Shown here: positions 10,302-20,528 of the stretch, one piece after another
Numbering within the stretch: position 1 is the first letter of the stretch
Layout of the letters: every line of letters begins with the position of its first letter
Source: Hemileia vastatrix
Lineage: Eukaryota; Basidiomycota; Pucciniomycetes; Pucciniales; Zaghouaniaceae
NCBI GenBank assembly: GCA_030280995.1
Contig: JASXTE010000011.1
Location: 22,879,817-22,943,816, forward strand
DNA length: 64,000 bases
Direction of reading: 5' to 3'
Notes under the pieces: generated by a model
The model's database searches: none
What the model was told of the DNA's origin: nothing
The model's input: only the letters and a program-made list of their open reading frames with translations
Made by a program: the position numbers and the translations under genes

Positions 10302-13003
10302 AGGGGGTATCAATGTTCAGTGATCTGCAATTAGGTATCAGGAATTTTTTCCGCCCGGATCTGACATTATTAATTGCGGAAGATTCTTATCCACTAGCAC
10401 CAGGGCTAGTGGATAAGGAATGCATGATAGTACATTATCCCCCCTCTTATACCCCAATTTCCATTCCTAATTCCTGATCTCAAACTCATCTCATCCATGA
10501 TGGATTTGCAAGAAAGTCACATGACTCATAATTGCTGATGCCATCTTTAAGTCTTTCCTCAATCTATGCTACTTAGTTTTGGTGGTGAACACTTAACCTT
10601 TTTTTCTATCTACACACCCTCATTTCTTTTTTACATTCATGGTTTATTCCTTTTTTGTAAATATTTCCTTTGTAAATTAACATACGTTTCTGATCCTATC
10701 CTTCCCTCATGTTCCCACCAATTCCACTAAACCTCAAATCTTCCTTTCTCCCTTCCCTTACACCTTCTCTAGAAACCCCACTTCTCAAACTTACCTCGCT
10801 CTCCATCTCTTCATCTCCACTAGACACCCCAGCACACACTCTCAACTTTAATTGATGCCTCACCTTTCAAATTCACCTTGCTTTACTCCCTTTTGCCTCC
10901 AATAGAAACCCCGCTCCTCAAACTTACCTTGCTCTCCATCTCTTCATATCAACTAGACACCCCAGCACACCCTTTCAACTTTAATTGATGCCTCACCTTT
11001 CAAATCCACCTCGCTTTACTCCCTTTTTCCTCCAATAGAAACCCCAACACACCTTTTTAACCAAACTTGATTCCCCAAGCATCAAATCCACCTCTCTCCC
11101 TTCCTCTTCACCTCCAATTGACACCTCATCACCCAAAAATTAGCTTGTCACCCTCTTATGTGCTTCTTTAGTACCTTGAACATATATTTAATTTGTCCAC
11201 ATTAATCAAGATTTATAAAAAAAAGTTAATATTAATACAAACTATCACATTAACCTTTACTTATAGACATCATTATAGAGAAAAAATATATATTTCAAAA
11301 ATTTTGAATGTAACAGGACTTTAATTTTTGTATTCAGGAAACTTACAAAAGATTCAGGTCAATAATTTTCTAATATTTTTTGGGAAAAAATTTACTTTTT
11401 TACTTATTTATGGCATGAATTATAACTCTTGGCCCTTTTGACATTTTTTGTGGATGTTTTATACTGTTGTGGCATCTTTTATGTTGGATGAATCACCCAA
11501 AAAAGCCTAAAAACCCCAAATTAGGGCCAGAAAAGTGCTGATACAGCCAAAAAAAGTATTAAATAATTTTTGTCAAAAAGGCCAAGCATTTATGGTTTTG
11601 CCAAATATATAATTGTACAAATTAAAGTGACTGTTTGTCAGACTTTTAGTTACTTTTTGGAGATTCTTAATGGTGTGAAATATAATAATTTCTTTATTCA
11701 TTGGTTCATATGTTATTTATTTATTAGCTATTTTCTTCAAATAATTTTCATTTTTATTATATTGGGCTATTAAATCATATATCTTGTCCCATAGACTATT
11801 TCAGTTATTGCAAAACAGTTGTCTGTATCATAAACTTATTTTAAAATATTTGTATTACTTTTCTTTATTCATCTCTATAAATTTAATATTACATACTTTA
11901 AGATTATCATTTTTTTTGTGGAGATGAAGTGAAGAAGAGAATATTGGATGTCAAGGTGGAGGTTTTTTAGTTGGAGGCTATGGAGAGGGTGGCAAGTTAA
12001 TTTTTGCATGATGAGGATGGGAGCAAGATGGATTTGATGCTTGGGGCATCAAGTTTGGTTAAAAAGGTGTGTTGGGGTTTCTATTGGAGGCAAAAGGGAT
12101 TAAAGAAAGGTGGTTTTGAAAGGTGAGGCATCAATTAAAGTTGAAAGGGTGTGCTGGGGTGTCTAGTGGATATGAAGAGATGGAGAGCAAGGTAAGTTTG
12201 AGGAGCGGGGTTTCTATTGGAGGCAAAAGGGAGTAAAGCAAGGTGAATTTGAAAGGTGAGGCATCAATTAAAGTTGTAAGGGTGTGCTGGGGTTTCTAGT
12301 GGAGATGAAGGGATGGAGCGCGAGGTAAGTTTGAGGAGTGGGGTTTCTATTGGAGGTAAATGGGAGGCAAGCGAGGTGGATTTGCAGGGTGGGGAATCAA
12401 GTAGAGGTGAAGCAGTGAGGTGGAGTCTCTTTTATAGAAGGAAAAAATAAAAATAATACAGCAGTATCCTGGTTAGAAGCAGTAGCTCATCACATAAAAT
12501 AGAAAATCTATTTACCATCTACTTCCCATAAGATAGGTCTAACACTGCCTCTCAAGTCTGGAGGTTGAGAAAGATCATACCATTTCTGTTCAAAATATGC
12601 TATGAAATCATACGATGCTTAATTTTTTGATTCATAGATTGAAAATATTTTCTTTCTTACCACATAGGGGAGGTTCTGGCCCGGCATTCAGGATGTTGGT
12701 GAGAGAGATTGTCTATGGTAAAGAAGATTGGACATTTCAATGAAGAATTTTTCAGGGTAGATGACAGGATGGGATGAGGGTAGGAGTGCACAGAAAGGTG
12801 GGAAGGCTGGGATATCCAGAAAGTTGACCAAGATGTGGTTATGAAATATTGAGGATAAAAATGTTGGATAAGAGGTGAACATTGACACGTAAAGTGTCTA
12901 ATAACCCAATTATTAGAAAAAATAATTACAGAAGATAATTGGGGTATGCAGATTATTTTCCGCAATTAATTTAATTGCGGATCGGTCAACATTGATACCC
13001 CCT
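10302..13003. mobile_element. Element A: non-autonomous foldback-like DNA transposon inserted in Gypsy-1
   Basis: The ends are inverted: AGGGGGTATCAATGTT at 10302 and AACATTGATACCCCCT ending at 13003, flanked on both sides by ATT (10299-10301 and 13004-13006), a 3-bp target duplication as expected for PIF/Harbinger elements. The left 330 bp are nearly identical, inverted, to the right end of Harb-1 (19800-20124), including a CTTATCCACTAGC..GCTAGTGGATAAG hairpin at 10387-10420. The interior has no coding sequence but holds a large palindrome. It is most simply a transposase-dependent relative of Harb-1. Confidence 0.85.
10690..12440. repeat. Large inverted repeat whose arms are tandem ~120-bp repeats
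   Basis: The left arm (about 10690-11150) and right arm (about 11930-12440) are reverse complements. Each arm is itself a tandem series of about 120-bp units built from blocks such as CTTACCTCGCTCTCCATCTC, TCTCAACTTTAATTGATGCC and CTCCAATAGAAACCCC (left) and their complements (right). The spacer is AT-rich. Such an arrangement can extrude a hairpin of several hundred base pairs, as in Foldback elements. Confidence 0.85.
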
Positions 13004-13052
13004 ATTGAGTTGATTGTCAAAAGTTGTCATCGCCATTTGGAAAGGACCTCAG

Positions 13053-13766
13053 TTGTCAGCTGGTTTTCTAGAAGAAGAAGAAAAGGACACAAAGGAGGAA
13101 AGGGAAAATGGACTTAAAGAATATATTTAAAAAAATGAAATAAAAAAGAATAAAGAGAATAAGTAAGGGGAGTGAAACGACAACTTTAAGACTGGTGACA
13201 AGACAAAATTAATGGTTTATAAAGGTATTCTGATCAAGTAAGTATTTTTTTATTCTGCATAAATATCAACTACAACTACTAATAGACTTAAAGCAACCTT
13301 AGTCTAATTATATAATATTTCTTATACGACTTGAAGTGTCAAAAAAATAATAATAATAGTATTTAAATTTGTAAGTAATGTAAGTGATGGTGGCTAAAGG
13401 GGAATTCCAAGGCCTTTTTATAGGCAAGAAGACCTCTGAAGCACCACAATAGTGTATATACAAAATAATAAAAATTTGAAACAAGAAAACAAGATAATAT
13501 AATTAAAACATAGAAATTAAGAGAAAAACATGAAACAATAAAGTAAAACCATGAGTAAGTAACCAATTTTCCCACCATAAGTTCCCAAAACAATTAATTA
13601 AAATAATCAGTAACTAAGTAAGTCTGAAACATAAAAACTGTGAGTAAAATAATCCAAAACAGGTATTAAAGTGAGATGTAAAGGTTTTAATTAAAACAAA
13701 TAAAATTATTTTCACACAAAAATTCATGTAATCAATTTTATACAGTATAAAGAAAATTTAATTAAT
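13053..13766 (-). repeat. Gypsy-1 5' LTR, truncated
   Basis: This matches 2184-2930 of the 3' LTR almost base for base, including GGACACAAAGGAGGAAAGGG, the TATA region at 13413-13425 and the AT-rich block. The minus-strand end near 13053 reads CTGACAAC, then the leader. The homology stops at 13766, where Harb-1 tandem repeats begin, so the first third of the LTR is missing. Confidence 0.8.
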
Positions 13767-13774
13767 ATTTTTTT

Positions 13775-14032
13775 CAAAGTCTCATATGAAAATTTGGCAA
13801 TACCCCCCCCCCCCCCCCTGTATTTTATTGAATTAAGTTAAGGGTATCACCAAATTCTCAAGTCAAAATTTTTTTTAAAGTCTGATATGAAAATTTGGCA
13901 ATACCCCCCCTGAATTTTATTGAATTAAGGAAAGAGTATCATCAAATTTTGAAGTCAAAAGTTTTTTTTAAGTCTGATATGAAAATTTGGCAATACCCCC
14001 CCCCCTGAAATTTAGTGAATCAAAGAAATCAA
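13775..14032. repeat. Three tandem ~95-bp repeats with C-runs
   Basis: Units start at about 13775, 13877 and 13970 with AAGTCTGATATGAAAATTTG, then GCAATACCCC and a run of 7 to 18 C, then TTTATTGAATTAAG and GGTATCA(C/T)CAAATT. The same sequence family occurs in Harb-2 (26560-26710) and Harb-3 (60060-60350), always on the far side of the dioxygenase position. Confidence 0.85.
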
Positions 14033-14401
14033 ATGGAAAAAAAATTAAATTGAAAATTTCTACAACCAATTATTTTCACCAGTCCCAATCAAATTTGCCT
14101 ATTTTATATAATAGCCGTTATAACAACCTCAGGCCAGACGCACCATTATTTAAAAACAGTAATCTATCTTGATGTAACTTTAAAAAATAATTGGAATAGG
14201 CAAATCCAAAATTAAATGAAAAAAAAATTAAAATTGAAAATTTCTACAACCAATTATTTTCACCAGTCCCAATCAAGTTTTCCTATTTTATATAATTGTC
14301 AGTAGAATGACCTAAGGCCAGATGCACCATTTTTTAAAAACAGTAATCTATCTTGATGTAACCTTAAAAAATAATTGGAAGAGACAAATACAAAATTAAA
14401 T
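14033..14401. repeat. 184-bp tandem duplication
   Basis: Two copies, about 14035-14217 and 14218-14401, share AATTGAAAATTTCTACAACC, ATTATTTTCACCAGTCCCAA, CAGTAATCTATCTTGATGTA and AATAATTGGAA. The copies differ at scattered positions. The stretch is non-coding; a 61-codon frame crossing it is accidental. Confidence 0.85.
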
Positions 14402-14567
14402 GAAAAAATTATAAAGGATAAATAAAATTGAAAAAGAAGAAAATAATAAGGGAAATTTATAAAAAAATAAAAAATATAAAAATTAAAATAAAAAAATTAA
14501 TAAAAGAGAAAAAAAAAGAAAAAAAAACTTGGAAGAAAATAGTTAATGATAGAAAAAATATAATATT

Positions 14568-15959
14568 TTAGTTGAAGTACTTGACAGATCTACTAAGAAC
14601 AATTTTTTTATCTAATTTTTTTTGATTATTAACACAATTAATATGAACTTCATTTATTTGGAATGAACAGTCAAAATGGGTAAATTCTTGACAAGAAACT
14701 AAAGATGGAGGTGCTTTAGTTGTTTGATGCCAATGTTGAGACAAATTCCATACAGCCTCAAGTATTCCATTGGCACCACCAAAATCAATAATACATTTAT
14801 GGTCAGGAAAATAAAGACCATGTCCCTCTTCAGAAGAGGGTCATGGAATAGGAATGGCAGTCTCTGGATTAATATAAGAGAAAATCCTAAATGTTAGACA
14901 ATTCTTATCATGTTTATCTAGATGGACATTGTTGTAGAATCCTTTATAATTGATGATAACATTAGAACAAAAAACATAATCATTTATTGCTTCTTCTCAT
15001 TCAGGATCAGACCAATTAGGTAAACCAGATTCTAAAGCAAGTTGATGGTTTTTTTGAAAATCTTGAAAACATAATTTTTCAAATAGATTTTCCAAGAAAA
15101 TATTAAATTATTTTAAAGAATTACATTGTTTAAGATCTTCTTCCATTTGCTCTGGTTTCAAATTTTTCAATAAAGAATGAATTCCTGAAATATATTACCA
15201 AATAAAAATTGCTAATAAGAAAAAGAATATTTACATACCAGAATAAAATCCTTGATCATATCCTGGTTTCCAACCAAAACCTTTCATGACACCAGAAATC
15301 AGATTTTTATTTAATAAGAGTTGTCAAACCAAAGCCATTTGATAGAGAGTAGAAATTAAATCAGAAAGCTGGCAAAAAACTTCATCCTTTTTCATATTAA
15401 ATGAATGAACTTCTAAGATGAATTGAGGTTTGTATCTGTTATTAAAAACTGCAACAATGAGATCTATACCACCTTCTGTAAGGTTTTGGATGTTTTTGTA
15501 AAAAATAAAAATTCTTAACATTTAATATTGAAGTCTTGTAAAATTTGAGATCATCCAAATTTCCAAAGAATGTTTTTCAAAATATCTTCATCTTAATAAA
15601 TTTTCTATTTTGATAATATTTTTTCTTTGAATTTCTTGATTCTTTAGCTGGTTCCATGATTTTCTGCTTTTTATTTTCTGGTAAGGAAATCTCATATTGA
15701 TTGGGAGAAGGAATAGAATTGAAGGACATTGAAGAAATAGAAGAAAGTAATGATAAAGAGGAAGAATTTGAATATATTGAATGAATATAATAGAAGGAAA
15801 TTGAAGAGATAAAAAAAGTAAAGATAAAGAAGAGGAAGTTGAATATATTTGATGATTATCCTTGGAGCTTTCAAGATTTAAAAACAAGGAAGAAAGAGAG
15901 GATAAAGATGATTCAGAAGAGATTGATGATAATGAAGATTAGCAAGTTAAATTTTCCAT
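14568..15959 (-). pseudogene. Tet-like 2OG-Fe(II) dioxygenase pseudogene carried by Harb-1
   Basis: Blocks in order: a Ser-rich and basic N-terminus (KKKYYQNRKF), GGIDLIVAVFNNRYKPQFIL, QLSDLISTLYQMAL, GVMKGFGWKPGYDQGFYSG, then a 54-nt intron (GTATGT..TTTCAG, 15236-15183). After it come NVIINYKGFYNNVHLDKHDKN, LTFRIFSYINPET, GHGLYFPDHKCIIDFGG and SQHWHQTTKAPPSL, ending at TAA 14568-14570. HLD fits the HxD iron-binding pair and the later HWH the distal histidine of 2-oxoglutarate/Fe(II) oxygenases; the overall pattern resembles the Tet-like family abundant in rust genomes. At least four in-frame stops (mostly TGA) and a frameshift near 15540 make it a pseudogene. Function of the family (oxidation of methylated bases) is known for TET/JBP and only inferred here. 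Confidence 0.72.
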
Positions 15960-16505
15960 AGTAACTTCCTGGAAAAAAAAAATTATAAAACAAAAAAAAT
16001 AAAAAATAAATATATTAAAAAAACCCCCCCCCAACAATAAAAAATTATCAGTAAAATAATTGAAAAGAAAAAAAAAATTTGATAAAAAAAAACAAAAAAA
16101 AATTGCAAAAAAATCAGTAAAAAAATTTGAAAAAAAAAATTCAAAATAAAAACTTGAATTATGAATGAAATACCAGGTAAAATAAATTCACCAAAAAAAA
16201 AAATAGAGTAAATCAAAATTTTTTTTAAATAAATTCAGTAAATTTAATAGCAAATAAAATATAAAGAAATAAATAAAAATTACTTACCTGCTATTGGAAA
16301 TACCTCTTGATGTCATTCAATCCAATTTATTAAAATATAGTTAAAAAAATGAATTCAGTAAATTTCAGAATAATTAATTATTTTCAAAAACAAACACAAA
16401 TAAAAAAAATAAATTACCTGATTTATTTTGGAAACAGGGGGAAATGTTCAGAAACTAAGGGAAAGAAAAAAAAATTCTCTAAAAAAAATTAAAAAGCAGA
16501 TATTA
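15960..16505 (-). other. AT-rich spacer upstream of the Harb-1 dioxygenase gene
   Basis: This is A-rich low-complexity sequence. Minus-strand splice-like sites are visible: acceptor TTTTTTTCCAG at about 15975, and donors AG|GTAAGT at about 16284 and AG|GTAATT at about 16415. These suggest untranslated 5' exons, but no coding sequence is recognisable. Confidence 0.45.
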
Positions 16506-17165
16506 GTCTTTTTTTTGCTTCAAAATTCCCCCCAAAAAGTCCCCCCTTTACCCCTTCCTTGTCCGCCTCAAACCCCCCCTTTAACCCCTCCTTTCCCACC
16601 TCAAAACCCCCCTTTAGTCCCCCTTTACCCTCCCTTTACCCCCCCCATTTACCCCTTCTTTAACCTCCCTTTACCCCCCTTTACCCCTTCTTTACCCCCC
16701 TTTACCCCCCTTTAACCCTTCTTTACCCTCCCCTTTACCCCCTCCTTGCCTGCCTCTAACCCCCCTTTACGCCTTCCTTGACCCCCTTAAGCCCCCCTTT
16801 TACCCCCTCATACCCCTACACCTAGCTTATTAAATTTTTAGTAATTTGATAAGTTAATGAACAATCTTTAGTGAATTATCGTTCTTGATTTTTCACTAAC
16901 TTACCAAATTGTTAGAAATTTGATAACTTAATGAATGATTGCTGATAATTGTTCATTAACTTATCAAATTGATAGCAATTTGATAAGTAGGTAGTGGGGG
17001 GGGTGTGGAAGGGTTTGAGGGGGGGGGCTTGAAGGGGCCAAGGAGGGGGTAAAGGGGGGGTTGAGATGGGCAAGGAGGGATTAAAGGGGGGATTTGAGGT
17101 GGCCAAGAAGGGGAGAAAGGGGGGTATGGAGGCAGACAAGGAGGGGGGAAAGGGGGATGATGGAG
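16506..17165. repeat. C-rich/G-rich palindrome in Harb-1
   Basis: A C-rich arm (16520-16830; units like CCCCCCTTTACCCC) is followed by an AT spacer, itself a decayed inverted repeat around TTGATAAGTTAATGAACAAT (16846-16985), and then a G-rich arm (16995-17160; units like GGGGGTAAAGGGGGG). The arms are imperfect complements. Proline-rich open frames on both strands are by-products of the C/G runs. The same structure sits at the same position in Harb-2 (42290-42745). Confidence 0.8.
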
Positions 17166-17648
17166 GGTGAAAAAAAAGATAAAAAAAGATAAAAAAAGAT
17201 AAAAAAAGATAAAACAAAAAAAAAACAAATTTAGTCTAACCTTGAAAACCAAAAAAAAAAACCCCTTACAGGACAGAAAAAAAAAGCAAAAAAAAAAAAA
17301 TCAACAAAAAAAAAATCATGATTAGTAAATAAAAAAAAAACAAAAATGAAAAAATGACTTACCTGGTGAGTTGATTTGAGAAAATAAAAGCAACAAAAAT
17401 ATATGAGGGATGTTTGAGGAGAGGATGAAAAGGATATGAGTGATGAATGAAAAAAACACTGACAAAATATGTGATTTCAGAAAGTATGTGATTTCATGTT
17501 GAGCTGGTGAAAGAAAACCATTGAGCCATCCAAAATAAAGGTATTCACTGTAAATTCAAAAAAAAAATGAATATTCAACAATCAAAAATACCAAACCAAG
17601 TGAATAAAGTACACAAAGTGGACATTTGTAGAGCACCAAAATACAATT

Positions 17649-18911
17649 TTAAAAGTGTTGTGAAGTGAAATGTTGGAGAGTAAATTGCATTATAATGGAG
17701 TGTATGCCGGTTGATTGAATGTTTTGTGATTCAAGGGAGGGGAGAGCCGGTGCTGGTTCAGGATCCTCTTCGTCATAAAGATCATACCACTCATCCTTTA
17801 AATCAGCTAGGATATTGTGGAGTATAACACAAGTCATGATCTAATGATTTGAAGTTTTGATCTCCAATTTTTTTTTAAATTGGATTCTGAGCTCCCGAAG
17901 ACTAGAAAATTGTCCCTTTAAAATACCTATAGCGTGTTTAATCTGTACTCTTGATTGGGAAAGGTGATAATTAAATTTAGTTTTGGGGTCATTTTCTAAA
18001 CTTGCACCACGGAAAGCAGGTATAATGTACTTCACACTTGCATATGCTGAGTCTGCAAGGAGGTACTGAGATTCGTCAAAGTATGAGTCTGGGGTTTGCG
18101 AAATCCTCATTCTTTGGAAGATGGAAGAGTCATGACATGATCCAGGGCAGCCACTGTGAAAAGCAATAATTTTTCTATTGACATTGCATATAAGTTGAAT
18201 GGCAATAGAGTATCTAGAAGGAAGATAAAAAGTTAGTTCATGAATGATGAGAAATTGGAGAAGATTTTGAATAAAACTTTTTTTGCAATCAAAATAATGG
18301 CTACCATCATGAGCAGGCTTTTGAATCAAAGGTATAGTTGTGCCATCAACAAAACCTACACAGCCAGGGAAACCTTTGGCTTGCATTACTTGAGAGGATT
18401 CAAGTTGCTGTTCTGGAGTTGACCAAGCAAGTGTTTGAGAATTGAGTGAAAGGATAGAAATCATACATCTCTTGGTGTATAATATCACCATAACATATCT
18501 TATGTTAAATAGATTATCCAAACTTCTTACAGCAGCACCATTTCCATTTGAGCCAAAGCAACATATTGGAACAGCAAGTTGAATGGCAGGATTATGCTGT
18601 TTGTTATGGGAATTGTTATGAAAGATAGGATGATTGGAGATGAGTTGATAAAGTTTGAAGAAAGAATCAGAAGAAGTTCTAAATAGTTGAGTGAGTTTTA
18701 GTTGAGTAATGTTGAGAATTGAGTGGAGATCATATTGGGGATCATGATAAAGATTTGGCACCCTGGAAATGAGGTAACGCTTTTTGGAAAGAAAACACAA
18801 ATAGGCTAAAGCATCTTCCAAATTGTAGTCAGATTTATAGTAGAGAACTAAAAGTAAAGTGATAGCATTCATAGTGGAGTGAAGTAGCTGTCTAGTAGAG
18901 AGGTTCTTCAT
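17649..18911 (-). pseudogene. Harb-1 PIF/Harbinger transposase (DDE_Tnp_4 type), nearly complete but inactivated
   Basis: The start is the ATG at 18909-18911. Residues 1-160 form the N-terminal region with NHPIFHNNSHNKQHNPAIQL and CCFGSNGNGAAVRSLDNLF. The catalytic domain follows: GCVGFVDGTTIPL (first Asp), GCPGSCHDSSIF, YLLADSAYASV (second Asp), SRVQIKHAIGILKGQFSSLREL and, after a TAG at 17841-17843, IMTCVILHNILADLKDEW. In this family the third catalytic residue is Glu in R-V-x-x-E-x-A-x-G; here it is Lys (IKHA). Length (about 420 codons with the read-through tail) is normal for PIF/Harbinger. The stop and the Glu-to-Lys change indicate a dead enzyme. The paralogue in Harb-2 keeps the Glu (HIEFS). 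Confidence 0.9.
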
Positions 18912-19799
18912 TGTTGTCAGTAGTATAAGTTGTCAGTAGAAAGTTTAGGTGATGAGTGTGTCACAAGACAACCTACGCACAAGGTTGAGGGTTTTCCTGG
19001 AAGTGAGATGAGGAGAATAGTTTAGAAACTTCTTCAAAGCACAGAGGAAATGTTTGAGGAAGTGATTCAAAGATGACTCAAAAGAAGAGCTACTGCTTCA
19101 AGATATGTTTGAGAAGAATTCTAATATAATTTAAAGGTAATATTAATATTCTTAAGATCTCATAAAGGGTTGGAAACTCAATAATCAAAGATTTAGGATT
19201 GAGAAACAATTACTGAGAAAATAAGGAAAGATACAATAATAATGATTTAACCTGAATCTTTACCACTATTAACTATATATACTTTTTATAATTTAATTCT
19301 AAAGAATGTCGAACCAAAATCCAACCCCTTTTATATCCTTTACTCCTCCTCGCATTGACCTCATACCCATTCATCATTCTGCACACCACAGACCACCAAA
19401 ATTACACCCATTACACCTGGAACCTCCTCACTAACATCCGTTAACCCTTTAATCCTCCACTAACCATTCCATCCATGCTCACTACCCCTTTTTAATAACT
19501 CACAGATACTTTAATAAACCCTTTTAGTGGACTATTACATTGACTATTGCACTGTGCGTTGCTTATTGAGAAAAAGACTAAGACACACTATTGAGAGATT
19601 GACTAATTTAGATTTAGAATATAGACTAGCATGGTTGAATAGTGAGTACACAAAGGAAAGTCGCAGTTGCTATGTAGAATTGCTTTCTGCGCTTTGAGTA
19701 TGGATTTAGACCTCTGTTTTATTGATTTAATCAGCTGCTTTTGCCTCGAGTGTCATGTGGCGCGTGACAGAGTGGGAAGTGGGAATTCACCGCCAAATG
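18912..19799. other. 5' region of the Harb-1 transposase, no gene
   Basis: This stretch lies between the transposase start and the terminal repeat. It contains one arm (about 19250-19795) of a diverged inverted repeat whose partner is at 20880-21375. A TATA-like TTTTATATCC occurs at 19330-19340. No coding sequence is recognisable. Confidence 0.5.
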
Positions 19800-20124
19800 T
19801 GCAGTTGGGGTGCGTAGATAGAAAAAAAACTTAAGTGTTTGCCACCAAAATTAAGTAGCATAGAGTGAGGAGAGACTTAAGGGTGGCATCAGCAATTATA
19901 AGTCATGTGACTTTTATAAAAATCCATCATAGATGTGATGAGTTTGGAATCAGGAATTAGGAATGGAAATTGGGGTATAAGAGGTGGTATAATGCATTAT
20001 TGTGGATTCCTTATCCACTAGCGCCTGTGCTAGTGGATAAGAATCTTACGCAATTAATAGTGTCTGATCCTGGGAAAAAAAATCCTGATACCTAATTGTG
20101 GATCCCTGAATATTGATACCCCCT
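19800..20124. repeat. Right terminal region of Harb-1
   Basis: It is nearly identical, inverted, to the first 330 bp of Element A (10302-10630). It ends with ATATTGATACCCCCT at 20124, followed by ATT, and contains the hairpin CTTATCCACTAGC..GCTAGTGGATAAG at 20010-20042. Shared ends suggest that Harb-1 and Element A are mobilised by the same transposase type. Confidence 0.82.
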
Positions 20125-20127
20125 ATT

Positions 20128-20260
20128 GTGAGTTAATTATTGAGTATAAAAGTTTTATAATTCTTTTGCTGAGGTTTAAAACATAAATGATATCTTATTA
20201 AGTAGTCTGGCCATTTATATTTACTATTAAATCATACCTATATACTAGCATACACTGACA
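20128..20260 (-). repeat. LTR fragment with adjoining polypurine tract
   Basis: On the minus strand TGAGGGGGAG (20270-20261) is followed by TGTCAGTGTATGCTAG, the arrangement of a purine tract and LTR start. The LTR is cut after about 130 bp by the Harb-1 end at 20124. The family is uncertain. Confidence 0.5.
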
Positions 20261-20267
20261 CTCCCCC

Positions 20268-20528
20268 TCATCTTTGTTGATGTTTCAGAGCAGGAGCCAC
20301 CTCAACTGCTAGTTTGACCCCGTCCTCAATCAATTTATTGACCTCCTCCTCCTCTTCCAGCCAGTGTTTTCCCAACTTGATGTTGGCAACCCAATCAAGA
20401 ATCTTCTTCTGTTCCTTTTGGCTCATCACTTCATCCTCTTCTCCAACCACCAAGTTATCTTCAACGGGTACATCCCATATATCTTTGATAACTGTCCAAT
20501 CCTTGGAAATTGACCAAAGCTTAGTCAA
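20268..20528 (-). pseudogene. C-terminal fragment of an unidentified retroelement protein
   Basis: The open frame has 86 codons, stops exactly at the polypurine tract, and continues upstream in frame without a clear start. It is acidic and Trp-rich (SKDWTVIKDIWDVPVEDN, KKILDWVANIKLGKHWLEEE). I do not recognise the domain. The position immediately before a purine tract and LTR start suggests the end of an LTR-element polyprotein or an extra 3' reading frame. It could also be accidental. Confidence 0.4.

Larger units (their letters stand above)
2184..13766 (-). mobile_element. Gypsy-1: decayed chromovirus-like Ty3/gypsy retrotransposon
   Basis: The element is read on the minus strand: truncated 5' LTR (about 13053-13766), leader, gag, protease, RT, RNase H, integrase, chromodomain-like tail, purine tract and 3' LTR (2184-3478). 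The order PR-RT-RH-IN-chromodomain is that of Metaviridae chromoviruses. Coding regions carry many stops and frameshifts. The leader is interrupted by Element A (10302-13003). The 5' LTR lacks about its first 560 bp, where it abuts Harb-1 repeats at 13766, so a deletion or rearrangement removed that end. Solo LTRs of the same family lie at 47-51 kb. Confidence 0.9.
13767..20124 (-). mobile_element. Harb-1: PIF/Harbinger-type DNA transposon with Tet-like cargo, left end missing
   Basis: Reading the minus strand from the right end: terminal repeat (20124 down to about 19800, ending TATTGATACCCCCT on the plus strand and followed by ATT), transposase (18911-17649), C-rich/G-rich palindrome (16510-17160), Tet-like dioxygenase pseudogene (15959-14568), a 184-bp tandem duplication, then about 95-bp tandem repeats. 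The order matches Harb-2. A helper gene and left terminal repeat, present in Harb-2, are absent; the element stops at the truncated Gypsy-1 LTR. The terminal sequence GGGGGTATCAA differs from the GGGGGTGTCAG of Harb-2 and Harb-3, so this is a separate subfamily. Confidence 0.8.

Noticed and set aside
13775..14032. CRISPR-like regular repeats
   Set aside because: Units are contiguous tandem repeats with C-runs and no unique spacers, in a eukaryotic transposon.
16428..17252. Proline-rich frames on both strands in Harb-1 (and 42542-42802 in Harb-2)
   Set aside because: Produced by C-runs and G-runs of the palindrome; sequence is not conserved between the copies at the protein level.
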